A DNA stretch of 64,000 nucleotides, from the NCBI GenBank assembly GCA_003971905.1, contig RSEE01000008.1, positions 620,001 to 684,000 on the forward strand, given 5' to 3'. The notes beneath the pieces are model-generated. The model was not told the origin of the DNA. It made no database searches and saw only the letters and a list, made by a program, of their open reading frames with translations. Every line of letters begins with the position of its first letter. The first letter of the stretch is position 1. The DNA comes from Moniliella sp. 'wahieum' (lineage: Eukaryota > Basidiomycota > Moniliellomycetes > Moniliellales > Moniliellaceae). Below are positions 22,792 through 34,125 of this stretch, piece after piece. Position numbers and translations under genes: made by a program.

Positions 22792-23447
22792 GATGCCACT
22801 AGTCAATGGCATGTGGGTACAAAATATATGTGTGGGAGGGGTGTGGCGTGGGGTAGCGGCGATGCGATATAGGAGTTTTACTCGCGCGTTGCGCGATCGA
22901 TGAAGGACACAATTGTGCGTTGCGCGTATCCCCGCAATATATGTTCAACGAAGTTAACCCAAAAAACTCCTCGTTCTCATTTTATCTTATTGCTGTGAAG
23001 CATGCGAAGTTTATGTTGAGGAGCTCCGATGCTTTGCTGCACTCGTATCTCGGCCAAAATTGCAGGCTCGCGCTGCGTTATAGAGGCGAATTATTCGGAA
23101 CAGTTCTCAGAGACCAAAGGCTGTGGAGCAGCCACGGGGTGGCTGGTGCGTTTGGCCAAGATCCCTTCAGTCCCTCCTTAGGCCTATGAGTCCCGTTGTC
23201 TTCCTCATTCCGCAGCAAGGCGCGGCAGCGCGACCGGCTACTTGATGTTCCTCTGTGTAGGTGTTGTTGGTTGGCTTGACCACAACCAAAACCACACCAC
23301 CACACACTCGCGGATTTTGCATCGCTGTACACTCTCTCCATGAGGGCCACCGGAATAACTCCAGGTCTCCATCATCACAACTGCGTGGAGGATAGTGGCA
23401 TAAGCCCAAGTCTTAAAAATATGTTTAAAAGGGAAAGAGACCGGAGG

Positions 23448-23448
<1 letters not shown>

Positions 23449-23483
<35 letters not shown>
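23449..23483. repeat. Period-7 array, AGGAGAC x5
   Basis: Five perfect AGGAGAC units. Not palindromic, but period 7. Confidence 0.97.
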
Positions 23484-23484
<1 letters not shown>

Positions 23485-23767
23485 TCGACTAATGACTGGT
23501 GACTATAGTGCGCGCTGAGCAGGGAAGGGTGGGTGCGCACACAGCCCACGAACGGGGGACCCCGTTTTCCACCCGACTAATAAGTGAGCGGGAGGGATCA
23601 ATATATGATTTGGAGGGCCGTGCAGGGGAACCCTAACACTCCTACCCGCAGTGGCACACTGGTGCAATGGATATACCCCCGATAGTGCGCGATGATCGAT
23701 GATGTCATCAATGATGCCGATTATGCGGGGAGTGCGGGGTGGCCGCGGCGATAAAAAATGGACAGAT

Positions 23768-23788
23768 ACGCGTCACGCGCCACCGACG
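23768..23788. repeat. Period-7 array, ACGCGTC
   Basis: Units ACGCGTC, ACGCGCC, ACCGACG in direct succession. Confidence 0.75.
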
Positions 23789-23880
23789 AATCGCGATATC
23801 GTCACGCGTGTCACCTGCATCACACTACGTCAACACAGTGCGTGTTTTAAAGCAAAGAACTGGTCACCCGTAAGCGAGGT

Positions 23881-23908
23881 AACCGGTAACCGGTTACCGG
23901 TAATCGAT
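23881..23908. repeat. Period-7 array, AACCGGT
   Basis: Units AACCGGT, AACCGGT, TACCGGT, AATCGAT. The last unit converts the ACCGGT core into ATCGAT while keeping the phase. Confidence 0.9.
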
Positions 23909-25125
23909 CATCATTAATCACATGCATCACATGCACAATCGAGATCCATCTCTGCGGCTGCACCTAGAGTAGACGTCGGGTGCAAGGGGGGGGATGGGTG
24001 TAGCAGCTCCCCTCTGTTCGTGCCTCTTCTCTGTGCGTTATGCTTTCCGAAGCACATACACAGTATAAGTAGCTCGAACCAATTGTAAGTGTGGCCTGGG
24101 GTAGCAGGTGTAGCTCTCTGTAGGGGTGGTGAGACCGGCGGTGAGGCCTGAGGCCGCCGCGAGGCACTGGCCGCCGGCCTCGCGGCGGCGGCCGGCCCCC
24201 GAAGGGAAATTTGCCCCCCTAAATTCACCGGTTGAGGGAGCTGGAGCACACCTGGGCTGGCACGGAGGCGCTTGCGGGCCTTGCGGAGTTCGCTGAGGTC
24301 GATGCCACCTCTCAGGCCCTGTGGCCTGAGGCCCCTGAGAGTATCGATAACCGGTTATTATTAGCCGATAACCCTCAGGCTGAGGGCCTGAGCCTCAGGC
24401 CTCACTATCAATGATCAATGAGTGACCCGTGACCACGGTCTGATCGAATAGGTAATGAAAACCGGCCGGTAGTTCCGGTAATTACCAGGCGGGTTACTCC
24501 GGCACTGGTTACTCCTCTGGGGTTCTCCGCGGTGATAAAACTTGGTTTCTTGTTTGCTACCATAGGAAAACATTTGTGACACCGTGGGGGGGGGGCAGCA
24601 GAAAACCTATGGCCCCTAAAAACGATTGCCCAGAGTCCAACAATCGCACCCTTTGTGGATGAGAGGCCACGCCAGCAACACCAGGCAACACCACACACTC
24701 CCCCTTTGCCTGCAACAGATGTCTCTTTTGACCTTATTCGATGTGGGCCTTCTTAGTAGGCCCTATGACTGTCACTGGAATTCGTGTGTGAAATTGGGTT
24801 GAATGAAGACTGGTGGGAATGCGCTTGATTCATGAGCGCACGATCCATAAGCGCATAAGCATGGAAGATGAGCATGTTGAATGCCGAACGGTGGTGACCA
24901 GTGAGTACTGTGTGTTGATCGTCACCAGTGAGTGTACTGAAATGCGCTGGCGAGTATCTGTACAGTGAATTAGTATTTGAGCTAAACACAGTTGATGAGT
25001 TCATTAGTCCTCGTATTGAGTACAGTACCCACCGACTGTGATTTCGCACTCAACGCGAGTTGCTGTCCTGAGGCATGACGGCCTCTGATCGGCTGAATAC
25101 TCGAACTGACTAGTGACTGAGTACG

Positions 25126-25193
25126 AGTACTCAGTACTTACTCAGTACTCAATGTTCAACTGAGTACTCAATTTAGTACTCAAAGGGAGTTGC
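25126..25193. repeat. Period-7 cluster, AGTACTC
   Basis: AGTACTC and AGTACTT abut, then two or three further AGTACTC copies occur with short spacers, one spacer containing GTTCAAC. The core AGTACT is a palindrome. Confidence 0.85.
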
Positions 25194-25244
25194 TGCCCTC
25201 AGACTGAGGCCTCAGATCTCAGACTCAATCGCACTCGATACTCG

Positions 25245-25271
25245 GTCAACGTTCAACGTTCAACGTTCAAC
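25245..25271. repeat. Period-7 array, GTTCAAC
   Basis: Three perfect GTTCAAC units preceded by GTCAAC. Confidence 0.95.
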
Positions 25272-25401
25272 CCGAAGCGATTAAATGAGTACTCCGAGCA
25301 CTGTTAGTTCACTGTTGGACTGGGTCTTTGGACTTCCGAGCTCACTCAGTACTCACTGTGCTCAAGTAGTGGTCGCTCGCCACGTTGTCAGCAGTCAGTT
25401 C

Positions 25402-25440
25402 ACTATTCACTAGCAACTAGTCACTAGTCACTAGTCACTT
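25402..25440. repeat. Period-7 array, ACTAGTC
   Basis: Units ACTATTC, ACTAGCA, ACTAGTC, ACTAGTC, ACTAGTC and a partial ACT. Confidence 0.95.
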
Positions 25441-25936
25441 CAGCAACCGTTCTTGGCGCTCGCACGGAATTAATTGAACGTTGACGCATTGAAGGTTGTG
25501 GGGAGAAGAGCGGGGTAGTCGCGGTGGCCGAAGAGGACTGGGTACTGGGTACTGATGTGGCGCTGATGCGGCAACATAGCGGGTAACTGGTAACCGGCAA
25601 TGTTAATGAAGACTCGATGACGTATGTTGCCATAGGGGACGTGTGTGCATGGCGAGGGAACAATACTGTCCGTGTGCTTCGTCCTGTACTACCTACCACC
25701 TTGGGCACCAACAGGCACTTATTGACTGTTGCCAGCTCGTAAATGGAAGACACTGTGTGACTGGTGCGGATGTGGGGGCGGGGGCAAGAGCTCCGGGTGT
25801 GGACTGCTGCGGGCTCGTCTCTAGCTTCAAGCTTTGCCGGTGAGGCCTAAGGCGAGGGGTCGCCTACTGCACCATTAGTTGCAGTAGTATGCATCACACG
25901 CACATCACAAATGCCGCAGCAGTCGCGAGAGGGGGA

Positions 25937-25955
25937 TCAACGTTCAACGTTTAAC
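25937..25955. repeat. Period-7 array, GTTCAAC
   Basis: TCAAC, GTTCAAC, GTTTAAC in phase. Confidence 0.8.
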
Positions 25956-26111
25956 ACCCGCAATTGGTGGTGCATTTGTGCGTTTGTGAGGGATGCCAGG
26001 GATACGATCGATCGGATACCGACCCTACGGGGGTCGCGCTGCCAAGGCCGGAGATAGTAGTCGGCCAGTTGGTGGCAATGCTGTACTTACCAGAGGTGGG
26101 GCTTGCTAGGA

Positions 26112-26171
26112 CCTGCGTTCCTGTGCACGTTCCTGCGTTCCTGTGCACGTTCCTGCGTTCCTATGCCGGTT
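26112..26171. repeat. 20-bp tandem repeat x3
   Basis: Three 20-bp units, the first two identical, each starting CCTGCGTTCC and containing GTGCAC in the first two. Confidence 0.95.
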
Positions 26172-26405
26172 CCTTTGCCTTAATAGTTTGGCAGGTGCTG
26201 TTCTACTGCTGCACCTTTTATTTTTGTTCATAGCACAAGGCCACACGGCCAGTGCAATGGGACAATGTGGGTGAGAGCAGCGACTGGGGCCAAGGAAGGC
26301 CAAGGAAGGCCAAGGACCAAGTGGCAGAGCGGAGCGGCGGTATGTCCATTTGTAGTAGTAGGAGCTTCCACCTGCTCTCTGCAGCTCGAAGAATCGCGCT
26401 GCTGA

Positions 26406-26440
26406 AAGCGTCACGCGTCACGCGCCATGCGTCATGCGTC
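26406..26440. repeat. Period-7 array, ACGCGTC/ATGCGTC x5
   Basis: Five heptads without spacing: AAGCGTC, ACGCGTC, ACGCGCC, ATGCGTC, ATGCGTC. About 60 bp further right, GACTAGT heptads begin (26494-26514). Confidence 0.95.
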
Positions 26441-26493
26441 GCTTCTGCCACTTTGGATCAAGGTGGCGATCGGCTGCTGCAGCGCAGCGGAGT

Positions 26494-26514
26494 GACTAGT
26501 GACTAATGACTAGT
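26494..26514. repeat. Period-7 array, GACTAGT
   Basis: Units GACTAGT, GACTAAT, GACTAGT. Confidence 0.9.
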
Positions 26515-26825
26515 CAGTGAAACTAGTGACTACCATTCGCGCGTGTTCGTTCACGCGTCACGCTCAGCGGTGAGGCTCACCGGCCACCCCGCTCACCGGC
26601 AATTATCGGCACCGAGTTCATCTTGTTCATGCGTCACAAGTCACACCTCACCTAGGTCCATCACTTTTTTTTCTTTTTTCGTTTGTCGACCATTGATCGA
26701 TCCATGGCCATGCCTTCCAATGCGGGGTGCGCAAGGCGCAAGAGTATGAAGTGGAAGCAGTTGGAGGGGCGAGAGCTCTGGAGACTATTTCGGGGAACAT
26801 TGCACCGTTCCACATTTCTTCGCCC

Positions 26826-26870
26826 ATCGATCATCGTACTCATCGATCATCGATCATCAGTACTCAGTAC
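26826..26870. repeat. Mixed period-7 array, ATCGATC then AGTACTC
   Basis: ATCGATC units pass directly into AGTACTC units, so two heptad families share one array. Confidence 0.85.
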
Positions 26871-28187
26871 GTGCCCACTACCCACGCACTCACGTACTCC
26901 CATAAAGACCGTGCCATGCTGTGCGTGTGATGCACTTGCATGGCATGGTTGCACTGGGTGGCGCAGCCGGGGGGCTGTGTGGGATGGTACTGCAATGAGA
27001 ATGAATAAGCCATACACTCTTGCGTACTGCGTAGCCCCCCCTTTGGTACGTAAACCATCCAGGTTTTAGATTTTATTGCCTCCTCCCCAAATCCACTGCG
27101 GGGGTGCGGGGATATCTCAGGTTGCTGGCCGCATGGGACGGCTGTCGACTTCCCATCCCTGCCCTTGCCGCAGCAGCCGCGTTTTTTTTTTGCACGCAAT
27201 GCCGTGTGTCAGTGATGTCATCGATCGTCGGCATGGTTCCTCGCTCCCGGGGTCCAGTTGCATTGCTGTGTGTGACAAGCAGACAGCGTGGGGCTCCACC
27301 GGCCTGAACGCTTACACTTGCCGTCCGCCGGAGACACAGCGGCGCCTCCGTTGTACCGCTCGGGCGCCTCGCGCGGCCCGCATACCGCCGGCAGCAGCCG
27401 CTGGAGGGACTGCGAGAGCATCCCAAACGGAGCATGCAGGTGGGATGCTGCGTAGCGAGTACCCAGTATTACTGGCTCAGTACTCAGTACGTGCGCACAC
27501 GCTTTAGCGCTACGAGTGGGGGCTATTGGGCGATGCTGGCGCCCTGCTCTTCGCGCTCCCGGCCTAGCGCGTGCCACGTTTCACCCGTCTGATATCACAC
27601 GCCGGAAGCCGCACCTGCCGCACCATGCACCATGATGCATGCATGATGCATCTCCATCACCTCCCATCTGCAGTCGCGCGTGCGCTTGATGCGTGACGTC
27701 GCCGCGACACCCAAGTGGAAGAGACACGGTGGCGATGTGGATGTTGGGCAGGTGCTGCTGCGTGGCGCCTGGCTGGCAACGAGCCGGCGCTTCCTCGCAT
27801 ACTTCTCCCAACGCGCCCAGCGCGGCGGCGCAGCGCGGCATTAATGGACTCGCTACGTACTGCTTCCTCCCCCGGATTTCTGGCACAAACCAAAGCCGCC
27901 TCGAGCCAGACAGTCGCACTGGATCGGTGTCGACGTTGACCGGTGACCCCCCTGCCTGATGCACCCGAAGCTCCCCGCTTCTGGTGGGGCACTGGCGCCG
28001 TCTGCCGATGACCGGTGGTGATCGATGTGCACCGGCTCTCTGCTCGGCTGCGGTTCTGCGGTCCAGGCTCGGCCCCGCAGAGCAGCAGCCTGCAGCAGCC
28101 CTTCCCCCCTGCGTTCCTGCTGTTCCTGCCGTTCCGCCCGGCAGGCTGGCACATTTTCACTCTCCTGCCCTACCCCCCCAGATTGCA

Positions 28188-28193
28188 TATATA
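28188..28193 (+). promoter_or_regulatory. TATA box candidate of the sugar transporter
   Basis: TATATA lies 73-78 nt before the start codon and is followed by a C/T-rich leader (about 28207-28262), the usual arrangement at strongly expressed fungal genes. Confidence 0.5.
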
Positions 28194-28265
28194 CCCGCGC
28201 ATTCGCCCCCCGCTCTTTTCCCCACACACCCCCACAACCACAACTTCCCCTCTCCCTCTACCAAC

Positions 28266-30000
28266 ATGTGGACCAGCACTGCTGGCCTTTCCGGCCGCCA
28301 GCTTCAACTGGCCATTACAGTCACCGCCGTCATGGTTTCTCCCTATTCGGCTACGATCAGGGTCTCATGTCTGGCATCGTGAACGGCGACGCGTTCACTA
28401 AAGAGTTCCATGCTCTCTACACGCTTCCGGTCGATGCGAACGCCCCGCCAGACCCTTATGTCACGGCGTACAATAAGCATGTCTCCGTTCTCCAAGGCGC
28501 CGTGACGGCCTCCTACGAGATCGGGTGTATCATTGGGGCAGTTTTCGTCCTTCTCTACGGTGAGAAGTTTGGTCGTACCCGCAGTATGGTTTCCGGCGGT
28601 CTCATCATCATCATGGGCACTATCATTTCCTGTTCTTCGTTTAAGCACTCCTGGGGCCTCGGTCAATTTGTTACCGGTCGTGTCATTACCGGTGTGGGCA
28701 ACGGGATGAACACGGCGACCATTCCTGTCTGGCAATCGGAGTTGTCGGCGGCGCACAACCGTGGCTTCCTGGTCTGCTTTGAGGGCGCCATCATTGCCGT
28801 TGGCACGTTTGTTGCATACTGGGTTGACTTTGGCATGTCCTACGCCACCAACTCGTCGCAGTGGCGTTTCCCTGTTTCGCTCCAGATCCTCTTTGCCGGT
28901 CTCACCTCGATCGGTGCCTTGCTCCTGCCCGAGTCGCCGCGTTGGTTTATCAGCAAGGGCCTCGACGATGAGGCTTTGTATGTCATGAGCCGCCTGCAAG
29001 GCGTTGATGCACCTGACGAGAAGGCCATGCACGACTTCGAGATTATGAAGGCCGACCATCGGGCCAAGGACAGCGCCAAGTCGGCTTGGTCCCAACTGTT
29101 CCAGTTTGGAAAGGGCCAGGAATTCCAACGCATGATGGTGGGCGCTTCTGGTCAGTTCTACCAGCAATTCACGGGCTGCAACGCTGCGATTTACTACTCG
29201 ACCATTCTCTTCCAGAAAGACCTGAAGCTGAAGGGCAAGCTTCCTCTGATTATCGGTGGCGTGTTTGCGACGGTGTACGCACTTGCCACCATTCCCTCGT
29301 TTTGGATGGTGGAGCACATCGGCCGTCGCAAGCTCTTCATTATTGGTTACGCTGGGCAGGGTCTGAGCTTATTATCACGTTGGGTTGCTTGGCCGGTACT
29401 CATGGAAGCAGCGACCGGGAGACACCTAAGGGTGCGGTTGGTCTCTTCCTTTTCATTATCTTCTTTGCCTTTACTCTTCTCCCTCTGCCCTGGATCTACC
29501 CTCCTGAGATTAACCCGGCCCGTACACGTACTGCCGGTGCCTCGGTCGCGACCTGCACCAACTGGGTTACCAACTTCGCGGTCGTTATGTTCACTCCTGT
29601 CTTTTCCGATGCCACCACCTGGGGTGGAATTTACCTCTTCTTCGCCCTGATGAACTTTACTGCCATCCCGATTGCCTACTTCTTTTACCCCGAAACTGCC
29701 GGCCGGACCCTGGAGGAGATTGACATTATCTACGCGAAGGCCCACGTCGAGGGCAAGTGGGCGTTCCAAGTGGCTAACGAGATGCCCAAGCTGGACCACG
29801 AGGAGATTCTGCGCCTCCAGACCGAGTACGGCCTGGGCAACTCAGGCTCCCCTGCCTACTCGGACACCAACTCTGACCGCCTTGAACGTGACATGGCCAA
29901 GGACTCCCCCACTCAACTTGAGGACCGCGACGAGTTGGGCGAGAAGACTGCGCCTACACGTTTGAATGACACGGACGCTGACGCGCGCGTCTCTCCTTGA
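28266..30000 (+). CDS. Sugar transporter, major facilitator superfamily (hexose-type)
   Basis: A 12-helix plasma-membrane carrier of the sugar-porter family, moving hexoses or related polyols. Hallmarks in order: FSLFGYDQGLMSG in helix 1, GEKFGRTRSM after helix 2, GRVITGVGNGMNT, the signature LLPESPRWF at the central loop, QFYQQFTGCNAAIYY in helix 7, GRRKLF, and PETAGRTLEEID after helix 12. The start MWTSTAGLSGRQLQ is the only one that gives a normal N-terminus. One missing G near 28335 (ATGG before TTTC) and one near 29361 (CAGGG) change the frame; bridging them gives about 578 residues without introns, the usual length. The C-terminal tail is acidic/Ser-rich and cytoplasmic. The substrate cannot be told from sequence. 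Confidence 0.92.
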
Positions 30001-32947
30001 AGATTCCCCCTCCCCTTCCCCTAGATATTCCGTGCGGATTTGACGTTCTTGTCAATTGATGATACACCTGCTCTTTTGCATTTTACACACTGTCTATACA
30101 CATTCCAGTAGTAATTCCACACGGTATATCGTTCTCGCTGCTCGCCCCACTCCGGTGAACCCGTCCCTTTACGCGGAACTGTGCCCATTGTACATCGGAA
30201 ACTTATGTTGTGTCGCCAATACTGCTCTACATTCAGTTGATTGAAGACTATATACCAATTGATGGTCCACCATGCAGAGTATCACCGCACCAATGAACCA
30301 GCACACCTGTAGTAAGCCCCACACGCCCAGGCGACTCCAAAGATGCTCCAAAAGGGGTTCCGACTGACGGTTAGGTGCTGAGTATGGCGGCCACCGGTTT
30401 TTGCCCTCTGGAAGAAAACGCTGCAGTGTAGAGTTCGATACGTTTTTGGTCGCATGTGGAACATTACCGCGGTAGCGCTAAGCAGGAAGGGGGGAGGACA
30501 TCCTTGCGTGTGGAAAATGCCAGAGGACATGATACCGGATGTGCCTTTTTAAAGTGCATTAATTTTGCCACTACTGTGTGCCTCCGTCAGTATACTCAGC
30601 ACTCTCCGACGAGCAAGTCTAAAGGAGAGGGTAGCCTGTCACGGGGCGGGCCCCGCCAGGGGTCTCGCCCGGGGTTTGGGGGGCACCATCCCTTAGGAGA
30701 CGGTAGGTCGACTCACGGTAGTTTCGGGCTTGGGCTAGTTGGTGGATCCGAGCGGAGCTAGGGGGACAAGGAGAGACCTTGGGTGGGGCGGGCTCGTGTG
30801 GCAAGGCTGCGTCGGCACCGGCTTGGGCCGTAGTAACGTGTCTGAAGCCTCCGGGACTTAGGGACGGGAGGAGGCAGAGGGGGACAAACACTGCCTCAAC
30901 TAAGACTGGATAGTGACTGGAAATCGACGCGGCCAGAGGAGGGCTCGCGCGACTGGACTGACGGATTGCTGGAGGACGAGGCCGGAGGAGGAGTAGGACG
31001 CTAACAAGAGGAGGCTGCCCCAGTGTACTGGATCAATCGGCTGGAAAACGGGTAGGAGTCGGACAGGATAGACTTGAAAGGACGAGAGAGTTGATGTCAC
31101 AGTCGGGGCTAAGGCGAGGGAGACCAGAATCGGACTAGGCCAAGGGGTGTAGCAATCGTTCGTGGGGAAGAAGCAAGAACAGAGGACAAGGTGCGAAGTG
31201 GAAGAACCAGGGAAGGAGCAAGACGCTCGAGACGAAGAAATTGGAAATGGGAGCGAGATCAGCCAAACTATATGACAGTTGACGAGAATGGAGGGTGGGG
31301 GAAAGGATCCCATCGACCAGGGGTACAGGCAAGATCAAAAGGGAAACGGATACAAGGGGGGGTGTAGAAAGGAAGACACGTCAAAAGCGGAGTTGGTCGC
31401 CGCAGGCGCGACCGAGAATGGAAACGGAAACGGGGACGGGGCGACAGTCGTCGCAACGACACTGGAAGCTCGGTGGCCTTATTTAGGTCAGCGGACTTGG
31501 ACTTGGCCGGGGGGGGGGGGCACTATTGTCGCGCGGATGCATGGCCCTTCGGGCCACGGTACCATCATCACACTTGGTTGGCCTGCGGAGCACGCTCTCC
31601 TGTGAGCATGTGAGGAATAGGCGGGCCTTTCCACCGCAGCCCGTAACATAGTCGGTCGATAGGTCACACAGAGGGGAGCGAGATTACCGGTTACGCAGTT
31701 ACGAGTGAAGCGAAGAGCGGAGCGGTGGTGGTGACACAGCGGACACCAACTGCAGAGACGGAGGACGGGAAAGGCTGGCGCGCGCACAACGCGCGCTATA
31801 TGGGATGAACTGGCCTAGTATTAGCGCCCCTGAGCCATGGCACCGGCCTTTACTTCGGCAAGCAATCATATATCACCCCCATGTCACAACACCAATAGTC
31901 GTTAGCCTACTGTAGCTCGTCCCAGGACCGCCCAGCCAGGCCAGGGGCCACAACCGGGATTGCGTAGGGAAAACCCATTTCCTGTCACCACATTGGTTTT
32001 CCCGGCCGGCGACAGGTACCCTGCCGGCCGCGACGGGCCAGGGCGCCCCCCCGCCAGCAGTCGCCCTTTGAACCTTCCCACAAACATGCCTGCCCCCAAA
32101 CCGATGCCATAGGGACGGCCACCTGCAGAAGCTCGTGCTCAGGGCGCTCAGGTCGCAGGGGTACGTTGATGGGTGGCCGCAGCGAGTATGCATCACGTGG
32201 AGAGGGGAGGGGGGACGAAGCTGAAGTCGAGGAAGCAGAACCGATTATCCGACACGGTCGAATTGTCGATTGGCAGTTACTCGTTACTAATAGTTACTAG
32301 TTACTGCTACTAGTCAGTACCACTAATACGTAGTCCACAATAAAAACAGAGCATATCTTGCAGCGCCCTTTTTGGCGTTGCTCTGTGGCCAGGGGTGTTC
32401 TATAGCGGCATAGAATTACGTGCGGAAGAGCGAGGATGGCCATGTGCTGTGGTGTAGAATGTGCCAAGGGCCGCAACATAGAGGCTCCCGTACTCCTAGG
32501 TGGCACAATATGTCTGCACGCGCACCAGCTCCATGTGCAACCGATGGCCGCCACGCGTCACGGCGTCACGCCGAAAGTTGCTGGCGCGATTCGATTGATG
32601 GGAGGGAGCGAGCAGCGACGGGGCCAGGGGGGGGCGCTCTGGGCGCTCTGGCTGGAATGGTGACGATGTGACGCGTGACGCATGATGTATGATATGATGC
32701 ATGGTTTGCAACAGGCGAGGGGTGACTGATGTCATGGTGTTTCAGTGGGTGACATTTTTATCGCTCCTTCAGCAGCTTCAGCGCTCAGCCGCGTCGCAGA
32801 CTAGGAGTACGAGGTGGTAGAGTGTGCTACGGTCGATTGCACTGTATTCAAGGCACTACGCCTCCGCGTAAAACCTAGTCAGACCGAAGCTGGTTGACGT
32901 GTGTGGCATTTGCAGTTTGTCCTCTCCTCCCTACCACCTGCTCCCCA
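30001..32947. other. Intergenic, with solo-LTR-like copy
   Basis: Apart from the solo-LTR-like element, this 2.9-kb gap shows a GGGGCGGGCCCC-rich patch (30640-30690), a 12-G run at 31509-31520, TTACTAG/TACTAGT heptad-like sequence at 32283-32320, and GTGACG repeats at about 32660-32680. No gene is supported. Confidence 0.5.
31095..31277 (-). mobile_element. Solo-LTR-like element, copy 1
   Basis: A 183-bp element with ends TGTCA...TGACA (TG...CA with 5-bp inverted termini), flanked on both sides by GTTGA (31090-31094 and 31278-31282), a perfect 5-bp target duplication. It is clearly similar along its whole length to 52630-52812, in opposite orientation. These features fit a solo LTR of an LTR retrotransposon; no internal region is present. 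Intact flanking duplication but sequence drift from the second copy suggests a moderately old insertion. Confidence 0.75.
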
Positions 32948-34125
32948 ATGGTCTTCCACCTCCCGGCCGCTTTCCCCCCCGAGGGCGTTTCGCTCACCGT
33001 CCCCAAGTCCGACAGCTACACCACCCAGCTCAATCTCGTTCCCCAGCCGCCAATACGCGCAGCGGTGGCATCCACGCCTTCCGCCTCGACGCCTGGCCAA
33101 CCTGTCCATCCCACGTTGGGATGAGTCTGATGCGCCTCCCGCCTACCACCCGACATCATACTCGCCCACCCCTCCTTCAACAGCCACCGAACAACTGGCC
33201 AAAGTCAACAACGACAAACAGTCTCCCGCCACCTGCCCTCTCGCGTTTTGTCTAGCACCCAGCCCCTTGCCCTCTCACAACCCGTCCCCCGCACTCCCCT
33301 CCCGATCGGGTCTCTTGGGTAAATTGACTGGGTCCAGGAAGACGACATCGTCATCTAGCTTGCCATGGTGTGCTTCGAGTTGATCTCCGAGGAGCAGTAC
33401 GAGCCGTTGGCCACCATCCAAGAAACGGGACCCAACACGTACATGATTCACGTCACGTCACCTCCATTGGGGGAGAAAAGGTGGCCGAACCAGGGAAGCA
33501 CGTTGCGCGGATCAATAGGCACTTTCGTGATCACAAGCTGGTTGTCTCCACGCCTTGGGGCGAATGGGCGTGGCAAGGATTGTTGAAAGCAACTGTTCCT
33601 TGAACCCGTTCATCCAGATGAGAATGGTGATCGGCCTCGCTATGCGTTTGTAACTTTGGTACGTCTGCTTTTCCGGGTGGATTGGCTTTTCGGTTGTTCC
33701 GTAGGGAATCGACGAGGTCGTTACGTTCGGCGCGACTAACCTATATGATGTTATCCACCAATTCTCGGTGCTGAACAGCGATGAACGTGGTGCCCCGGTT
33801 GGAGGTGATCAGCAAATGTCCGGATGTGGTTCTTGCGCTGGCCAGTCTCTATCCCCTCCTCCACATTCGCAGGGAGGAATACGATACCAAGTTCACCAGC
33901 GAAATCCAGGAAGCCCAGATCAATAGCGTAACACGTGCTCGCCGTTGGGAAACTACCTTGTCCGCGCATTTCCCGGGCAATCCGTCTAAGGGAAAAGCCC
34001 CACTAGAGCATGCTCGCCCGCCCAGCACGACAGAACCCCAAGGCGCCCCTCCCATTTCCTCCATCGGCTTGGATCCTGCCGACCATCAATGCCCGCCCCC
34101 TGGCTATTCTCCTCACTCTGCTTGA
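32948..34125 (+). CDS. Unrecognised protein-coding gene with one intron
   Basis: The likely start is MVFHLPAAFPPEGVSL, after a C/T-rich leader. Readable stretches follow in shifting frames: RWDESDAPPAYHPTSYSPTP (Pro/Ser-rich), CFELISEEQYEPLATIQETG, LVVSTPWGEWAWQGLL, FLEPVHPDENGDRPRYAFVT, then intron 33659-33704 (GTACGT to CCGTAG, 46 nt) and GIDEVVTFGATNLYDVIHQF. The last part (EYDTKFTSEIQEAQINSVTR and a Pro-rich tail) ends at 34125. Frame changes at several places make the protein sequence unsafe. The globular Trp/Phe-rich middle between disordered ends suggests a cytosolic domain protein; I recognise no family. It converges on TPPII. Confidence 0.5.

Larger units (their letters stand above)
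21143..28265. other. 7-kb gene desert rich in short tandem and palindromic repeats
   Basis: No host gene can be supported here. Contents: reverse-transcriptase scraps (21495-22720), many period-7 arrays, GGCC/CTCAGG inverted motifs (24130-24410), a 20-bp tandem (26112-26171), and at the right end the promoter of the sugar transporter. Long GC-rich frames at 27100-28160 are antisense or shadow frames without domains. Confidence 0.6.

Noticed and set aside
23449-26440. Possible CRISPR-like arrays
   Set aside because: Units are 7 bp with no spacers, in a fungal nuclear genome. They are simple tandem arrays.
27100-28160. Several GC-rich frames up to 167 codons on both strands
   Set aside because: Overlapping frames on both strands with Arg/Ala/Gly-rich sequence and no domain; typical of GC-rich promoter DNA.
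31095-31277. Reading the 183-bp repeats as a MITE (DNA transposon)
   Set aside because: The inverted termini are only 5 bp and begin TG/end CA, and the target duplication is 5 bp, which fits an LTR better.
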